Origin: Nephrocerus scutellatus
Taxonomy: Eukaryota; Arthropoda; Insecta; Diptera; Pipunculidae
Assembly (NCBI GenBank): GCA_947095585.1
Contig: OX352763.1
Coordinates: 15,115,462-15,179,461, forward strand
DNA: 64,000 nucleotides
Direction: 5' to 3'
Under the pieces are notes generated by a model. The model was not told where the DNA came from. It saw only the letters and a program-made list of their open reading frames with translations, and made no database searches. Below, piece by piece: positions 57,651 to 64,000 of the stretch. Position numbers and translations under genes: made by a program. The stretch's first letter is position 1, and each line of letters opens with the position of its first letter.

Positions 57651-59269
57651 ATAAATATTGGACTACGACACTTCATATATGTCAAATATGTCATTCTCAT
57701 TAACACGAGATTTATTTTCTTATTACACCCTCTCAAATGAATGAATGAATTTGACGAAATTACGGCCTGATAATGCTAATGAGTTTTCTTAAGGGAAGCT
57801 TATCCCAATTATTGGGTCCAAAGGCGACAAGTCGATATATAGATGAATTTCTATTGATCCAACTTCAATATTCAAATGCTGAATTTCCATTTATCCTTTG
57901 AAAAATAACCAACAGTTCTTCAATTCGAATTTGTCATAATTCCTCAAAATACGTGGCATAAACAATGCCACCGAAATTATCCTGATAGATTAAACGAATG
58001 CAAGTTCGATTTCAAAAATGCCTTTGTCCGGATGGAGGGGAAAAATTTGGCGGTTGGCAAACATCCTGTCGAAATACACATTTTGATATTAGGCCAAATC
58101 GGTCGGTGAATCTGTCCAGTATTTACTTGAAATAGGAGTAATGTTCCACACAAAGAGTGCTACTGCAACATTATGAGCGAGGAGTAGCTTATGTGAGAGG
58201 CTCAATTGTACCAGCAGCTGCTGCTGTCTGATGTTGCATTTATTGCAGGGTTTTTTTTGTATTCAAACCAACATTTTATGCATGTGTTGTGACCTACCCT
58301 TTGTGCACAATGTGCACAAGTACACAATTCCCAGCAACAATGTAAAATTTCCAAAAAATTACATCATTTGAATGCTGTGCTGTGTTCGTATACGAAAACC
58401 CAAATTGTGTCCTCAATCTAAATACCATATTTTCATGGTACCAGATTACTCGACTCTGTGTGTTTCGTTTTGTATCTATGCGCGCTTGTGTTCGTAATGG
58501 CCTGTGTAATAATTTACTATGTGCGCTTGATTTAATGCAACAATTTTAAATTTGTTTTTCGAAAAAGCCGCCGGTCACACGGCAATCCTGTTGCAGTCAT
58601 AATCGTAAATCAATCGGAAAGTTCATTTGAATTTTCATATTCATTGGTCAAGCCATCCGTCATTCATTTGAATGGAGTTTTATTCCTTCACAATTGAAAT
58701 TATTTCGGCAATTGTTTCTGGTATAAAATACAATGGAACACAGTTGAACATTTTCTTGTTAACTCAACATTATTGTTCATTGTAATATGTTAATAAATGT
58801 AATATCTAGCATGTTAATAGTCATGATGTTAATAAGGAATTTTTCACCGAAAAGGTTGCGTATATAAGATATGAATTCTTTAAGTTCATTCTAATGAAAC
58901 ATTCCGATGAATTATGTATGGGTATTAGAAGGATACATTAAAAGTTTTCATCGCCTGCGTATAAAACTGTTCAGAAAAACTTAAAGTTAAAAATACAGTC
59001 AGTTAATTTCTTCAGTCCCGTTTTTTTAAACTCATTGCCAAGGGAGAACTCCTTGAATTACTTGCGCCACGGTAAGGTTGTTAGAATTAAAAACGAAATT
59101 AAAACATTTAAGGAATGTAGTGAACAATATATCACATTCCTCAAGTCTGTAGCCGTATTCAAATTATTTTCTCAGATTTCTCTCTGATTCATTGAAAAAG
59201 TAATACAGGAAGACGAACACAAAACTAAAACGACGTGAGTCCAAATGGTTTTCTTTAATACTGCTAGCC
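57651..59269. other. No recognisable gene
   Basis: AT-rich, small ORFs only, nothing recognised. Confidence 0.55.
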
Positions 59270-59890
59270 GCTAAGGATTTCACGTGATTCAAGGTATTGC
59301 ATAAGCTTTCGATTGACCAGCGTTTCCATGACCTAAGAAAGTATGGATGTTAGCGCAATTGGTCGGAAAGAGTAAAGAGATGACGGTTCGCCTTTTTAGG
59401 AACAGGCTGGATAAATGCTGTTTTACAATTCATTGGAATGACTCCAGAAGAATAAGAGAAATGGAAAAGCCTGCGCAGTGGTAATGCCAACGATGAAGGA
59501 CACCACTTCAAAACTATACCATCACGCCCAGCAGATTTATGAATGTTGTGATCACTTAATACGTGTACGAAAGTAAATCTGTTCCAAAGAGGATTCGACT
59601 CTTGCAAGTATCGGTGGCGACAACGCGCGGTAGCGTAGAGCTAGCTGCGAAATGTGAAGCAAGCGGATTGGCCTTGTCTATAGAGCTGACAGTTGGAATG
59701 TCATTGTGAATGAGCGTTGGAATTGATGACGAGGCAGTATTTTTAATTCGTTTCACGAATGACCAAAAATTTTTACTTCCTTTGGTACATTGAACATTTT
59801 TGTCTCAGTTTCTGGTCAAAGTCGAATTTGACACGTCTAAGTTAGGAATTGCAATCATTCCTGACTGGTCTAAATTTGGTTCGGTTTCCA
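59270..59890 (-). mobile_element. BS/CR1-like fragment, endonuclease-RT linker and RT start
   Basis: Minus strand: KFDFDQKLRQKCSMYQRK near 59770-59825, FVIRETN, then RIKNTASSSIPTLIHNDIPT near 59690-59750, SSIDKANPLASHFAA near 59645-59695, VLSDHNIHKSAGRDGI near 59515-59560, PSSLALPLRRLFHFSYSSGV near 59445-59505 and TAFIQPVPKKAN near 59390-59425. Colinear with 39005-39385 over LRKLFHFSYSSGV. Frameshifted; the catalytic region is absent. Confidence 0.83.
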
Positions 59891-61261
59891 CAGTGGGGTT
59901 TTCTTTATATATCCGATAATATCTAGAGAATGAAAGAGTAAACGCACAAGCAATGAAAAGCTAATAGATTAGCTCTCAATTACCGTTTTATAGAGAATAC
60001 CATTATGGACCAAAGAAGGAACAGAAAAAGTCTTGTCTGAAAAGTTTCTTTTAACCAGGGTAGCAAAAATGACGAGCAATACCTTTTGATTGATAACGAT
60101 ATTGTCACCTACAATGGCAACGCGGGCGGAGTAGAGCTGTCATCACGACGACTACAGGCAGAGGGCTTTTGACATTTAATGAACGGCGACGCTTGATAAT
60201 TTTGAGGCGGACATTATTTTTAATCTATTTCTTGTAATAAGTTTTTTCTCAAAATTGTTTTCTTAATTAAATAAATATAATCTTGACAATATTCTTTACA
60301 GAAGTTTAATGACAAACATACTAAACATTTTTCTTCATCACATTTATTACACTTTTTTGGTTTTCCTTTTTTCTGCAATTCTGTTTGATGGAAATCAACC
60401 AACCAGTGAAATAGACTGCGTAGACTTGTTTAAATCTAATAAAAAGTTTATTAATACTATTTGGAGCGTTCATTCATTTTTCCAAATTGTTTGTTGTTTC
60501 AATCAATAGAAAAAAAATTTAATTTTCGTAGTCCAGCTTGTCTTCATTTGTTCATTTACTTCTATAGTAAAATTATCCACGTACTAATTACTCAGACTTA
60601 TAGCCAGAAAAATCTCGAATATACAGAAAATACTTTTGGCTTTTTTCTTTATCGTAACAGATGGAAATTATATGCATTAACATCTACGAGTTTTCTCTCC
60701 GCACAAAAGGTCAAACTACATACGATCGATGTGCTCCAGACGTTGGTTGGAAAATAAATCAAAAGCAGAAAGTCTATGGTAAATTTAATGACACCCTCTG
60801 GCGGTTTGCAAAACAGCTGTACGCATAGACATCAAAAACCCCATGAGAAATACATATCTCCGAGAAAATATGCGAAGTATTTGAATATTTGCCCATGAGG
60901 AATATTTCATAGAATGAAATCAAAATACATTTTAGGCACAAAAATATTATGGTAGTACAATACCAATAGAATACAATAGAAAATCATTCCAATTTCGAAT
61001 TTAGATTCACTTTTTACAAACCGCGGCACAAAAATCAGAGGGTGATAACAACCCTAACATACTTATATTCTCGTATAATTTTAAGAGTCCACTTTTAACT
61101 TCGACAGTACCTTTCACCATTTCTAAGTATCATAATTGTCGAATTTCCTATATTTATAGAAAGGTTCTAGGTTTTACAGAAGATATTAAGCTTGTTTATT
61201 ATTAGCTGCATGCTGTCAACAGTATCTACGAGAAAGACAATATTATCTGCTATATTAATCA
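59891..61261. other. No recognisable gene; possible small inverted-repeat element
   Basis: AT-rich; ORFs of 60-98 codons have no motif. See the inverted repeat at 60790-61046. Confidence 0.5.
60790..61046. repeat. Possible MITE with short terminal inverted repeats
   Basis: CACCCTCTGGCGGTTTGCAAAA near the left end (60792-60813) is matched in inverse at 61013-61044 as CACCCTCTG and GCGGTTTGTAAAA with 11 extra bases between. The interior has no coding potential. Weak evidence. Confidence 0.35.
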
Positions 61262-61811
61262 TAATCATTGCGCTTTGACCGCATTTTCTTTAGCGAACCA
61301 GTATTCTGGCCGTATATTGGCACCAATAGTTTACACGAGAATACTAATGACAATGGACGACGAGCAATAGAGATGGCTGCGACCAGTAATTTTGTCGTTG
61401 CGAGTACAAGGCAAGGTTTGCGCATAAAAATATCCACAAATCCACCTAGGTATCTCCTGATAGAGCCAATTACATCCAGATAGACTGCCGCCATGTCCGA
61501 AACCTGATGAAGGTACGAACGTACCAAGGTGCCAACGTAGACTTTGACCACTATCTTATTAGTATGGTGCTCCGAGCGCGGATTGCATCATCACAAAAGA
61601 CTGCATCCGCGAATTAGATTCGAGTTCTTCGGAACGAAGGAACCAGAATATAAGCTAACGACTGAACGTAAGAATGTTGTAAGCCGAGCAATGCAACAAT
61701 CTTATATAACGCGGGCATGCGACGAACATATATTAGGAGCACAAGTTCTACTAAAGAGTCTGCGGTATGACGAAAAATACACCGCGTTATACTTACTGCA
61801 AAAACAAAGAG
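61262..61811 (+). mobile_element. RTE-B element, 5' half of an interrupted copy
   Basis: Plus strand: EPVFWPYIGTNSLHENTNDN near 61298-61358, then GRRAIEMAATSNFVVAS near 61359-61410, a decayed GANVDFDHY equivalent near 61535-61555, SMVLRARIA, and ERKNVVSRAMQQSYITRACD near 61661-61722, reaching KQR at the linker near 61805. It covers the second half of the endonuclease and the linker. The element resumes at 62088 after a nested insertion. Confidence 0.83.
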
Positions 61812-62078
61812 AGTGAGGTTATCAACAAATCAAGATGCTCAGCAAAGTTCTGGAAGGCTGTAAAATATGTCAACGGGAAAACTAATACCATTGGATTCAA
61901 ATTGCAGGCACCACAGTACTAAGTTGGTAAACTTATATTTTATGTAAAGAAATGCTAAATGTTAATCTGGTAGACGGTCAATATGGACCAAACCTAAATT
62001 GGCTCGAAAACTATATTTAATAATGTACTAACCTATCTTTTTATGAAATAAAATTCATATCTAACTAACTAACTAACT
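61812..62078 (+). mobile_element. Short non-LTR retroelement with (TAAC)n tail, nested in RTE-B
   Basis: Bounded by AACAAAGAG at 61803-61811 and again at 62079-62087, a perfect 9-bp target duplication. Removing the insert restores a continuous RTE-B linker reading KNKEGNLIAALKGILE. The first 90 bp read NKSRCSAKFWKAVKYVNGKT, similar to the linker before the RT in Jockey-like elements; the rest is non-coding with AATAAAATTC and a CTAA repeat tail at 62061-62080. It is a severely shortened copy. The parent family is not identified. Confidence 0.8.
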
Positions 62079-62087
62079 AACAAAGAG

Positions 62088-62662
62088 GGTAATTTGATCG
62101 CCGCTCTTAAAGGCATCTTAGAGCGATGGGAAGATCACTTTCATGAATAACTAAATAGCTAGTTAACTGAGGAATTGTAGGCTCCAACAATGACCGAAGG
62201 CAACACTATGCTGTGGCCACCAGTCATAGACGAAGTTAGCAGAGCGATAAACGGTCTTAAAAACTAAATATAAGGCCGCGGGATCTGATGGTATCCAAGC
62301 GGAGTTCATTAAATTAGGAGGTCCTGCACTAAACCAAGCAATTCACGAACTAATAGTGCAAGTATGCTAGGGAGAAGCTATGCCAGAAAACTGGCGAAGT
62401 GGAATCCTGTGATATCACCACGTGCAGCAATTAACGTAGTATAACGTTTTTGAGTACCGCGTATAAGTGTTTCTCTTCTATCTTTCAAGACAGTATAGCC
62501 CCACACGCTAAAGTCAGCATTGGCCAATACCAGTGTGGCTTCATCTCAGGCAAATCAACAACTGATCAGATTTTCACCCTTGGGATGTTAATAAACGAAT
62601 TTCTAGCGTTTCAAAACTCACTACACCCTTATTTACTGACTTTAAAGCCGTCTATGATGATA
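62088..62662 (+). mobile_element. RTE-B element, 3' part of the interrupted copy
   Basis: Plus strand: GNLIAALKGILERWEDHFHE near 62088-62148, a PPVIDEVSRAINGLK stretch near 62218-62265, WYPSGVH, LAKWNPV near 62390-62410, then FSSIFQDSIAPHAKVSIGQY near 62474-62535, QCGFISGKSTTDQIFTLG near 62536-62590 and LAFQNSLHPYLLT. The sequence then changes to Jockey-like RT. Confidence 0.85.
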
Positions 62663-62664
62663 AT

Positions 62665-62812
62665 GATAACGATGAAACTAGCATCCGTTTTAAATATTTA
62701 CAGGGCCATAAGTTTGCTTTGTATCTTAAGCAAAAAGTTTGAAAAAATACTTAAAATTGTTGTCTGTTCTAGATTCAAAACATATTCTCCAAATGCAACA
62801 ATTGGTTTTTAG
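62665..62812 (+). mobile_element. Jockey-like RT scrap
   Basis: KLASVLNIYRAISLLCILSK near 62673-62735, then KFEKILKIVVCSRF and YSPNATIGF, parallel the NYRPISLL ... LSK.FEKIL block at the start of RT in Jockey-type elements. About 50 residues, one frame, ending in a stop at 62810. Confidence 0.75.
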
Positions 62813-64000
62813 AAAGTTTAACTCGAAAGCTGAATTCCGATAAAGAGCCACAATAGTAAGCAAACGGACATAGATTATAATTCTGAAATCTGAGGGTTTT
62901 TTTCTTTTCTAATTTTACCCTTTGTAGAGTTCCAATTCCAGTGCAAACAACACATTTGCACAACAATCATAGGACAACAAAATATTTATATGTATCGAAG
63001 TTTGTTCTCTAGCTCCACCGGAAACCGTGTTTAGTTTTTATTTTTAAACTGAAACAAATCAATGTAAAAAACAGCTTTCACTTACCAAATTTATTCAAAT
63101 CAGAAACGAACTAAAGCGATTTAAATCCCCATACTGTCAGGTCAATTGCAAAATTTAACACAAAAACAAATCTGTGCACTGCCTATACGCATTATGCTCA
63201 GTCAAAAATGATCCAATTAGTCAATTAAGTCAACCTTAGTATAATTTATACGAATTAAGAGCTTAGACGCACAATTAAATCGACTCTGTTTATTTAAGTT
63301 GGATTATAAATAACATCTAAGCAGAGTTAAATTCATTTGCTGACTGAAAATTAAGGTAAATTATTATACGTGTCCAGCGTACGTACACAAAAACTGGTAA
63401 ACCACAGTGCAGTGGTCAAACGTTTAAAGTCTTGTTTTATTTCCAGGTGGTGGCGGTGGTCACATTTTCCATCCGATCGCATTGCATTAATTAATTAAAC
63501 TTAATTTGAAGAGAGCGAGGCACCCGTAGACCAAACCGTGCTGCCAAGCTTGGTGTCAGACGGGCGCGACGGGATCACCCCTTAAAATACGCACAACATT
63601 TCCGTATGTTTGCCATAGAAAATTTATAAAAAACATAAAAAACACATTTCGATTTATTTATTCATTAATACTATGCATACACGGGAATACACAAACATAC
63701 ATTTGCATTTCTGGCTTGAAAATCCGTAATTAAAATTGTTTGGAAATCATCGAAATTCCGCATGCATGTCACGGACACTTTTTTGATCAAAGTGGCTGGA
63801 TTTTTTGTAGTTTGTTCCGTTATTTTTGTTTCCCATCAGCATCTTTATCACAAATTTTGCTTACGCTTGCGTACGTAGGTTTTCAGATAGAAATCAAAAA
63901 ACAGAACAAACATAAAGAGATTCTGTATTAGTCCCACGAAAGCGACGAGCACTGGATGTTGGCAGTCGTTCTTTACTATCACGAGCAGGAAATGGAAAAC
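62813..64000. other. No recognisable gene
   Basis: AT-rich; small ORFs without motifs. Nothing recognised to the end of the window. Confidence 0.55.

Overview
The window looks like repeat-dense, AT-rich euchromatic or pericentromeric DNA from a fly (Diptera, probably a brachyceran with a large genome; a tephritid would fit, but that is inference). The basis is the mix of resident transposable elements: Jockey, transposon-BS/CR1-like, LOA with RNase H, and two RTE-clade families, plus Tc1/mariner, hAT and Ty3/gypsy relics and a tRNA-derived SINE. I found no host protein-coding gene, rRNA or functional tRNA gene that I could defend. The long stretches between elements carry only short chance ORFs, so this is intergenic or deep intronic sequence.

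Layout. 0-2.1 kb: a Jockey RT fragment, a dead Tc1/mariner transposase, and a SINE with a perfect 12-bp target duplication. 4.8-7.9 kb: an RTE-B fragment, a roughly 590-bp terminal-inverted-repeat element, a BS-like RT end and an RTE-A relic. 9.9-10.9 kb: a hAT BED-finger fragment interrupted by a LOA-A 3' end with a poly(A) tail. 13.9-15.9 kb: RT fragments followed by a family with 107-bp tandem units and a promoter-like end module. 16.9-23.9 kb: RTE-B, SINE, LOA-B, LOA and a 1.6-kb RTE-A. 26.2-33.9 kb: LOA, RTE-A, BS-like, RTE-B, SINE and the best LOA-A copy (RT to zinc knuckle). 35.6-42.2 kb: a Jockey ORF1 fragment, a three-part tandem-repeat block ending in the second copy of the 107-bp family, and two BS-like RT fragments. 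45.0-46.1 kb: mariner and LOA pieces. 48.9-49.4 kb: a near-perfect palindrome with arms of about 230 bp. 49.8-54.9 kb: RTE-B, SINE, LOA-B and gypsy pol. 56.3-62.8 kb: an RTE-B copy with an open, motif-complete endonuclease, a BS-like fragment, and an RTE-B copy split by a nested element with a perfect 9-bp duplication.

How the parts relate. The pieces do not form a pathway; they are layers of insertion. Relative order can be read in several places: hAT is older than LOA-A at 10.16 kb; an RT relic is older than the SINE at 1.76 kb; a SINE is older than or abutted by LOA-B at 18.43 kb; RTE-B is older than the TAAC-tailed element at 61.81 kb. The SINE and the RTE-B family end in a similar short motif followed by a trinucleotide microsatellite, which suggests (not proves) that RTE-B mobilised the SINE. 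Family names RTE-A, RTE-B, LOA-A and LOA-B are labels used only here. Boundaries without a target duplication are approximate.
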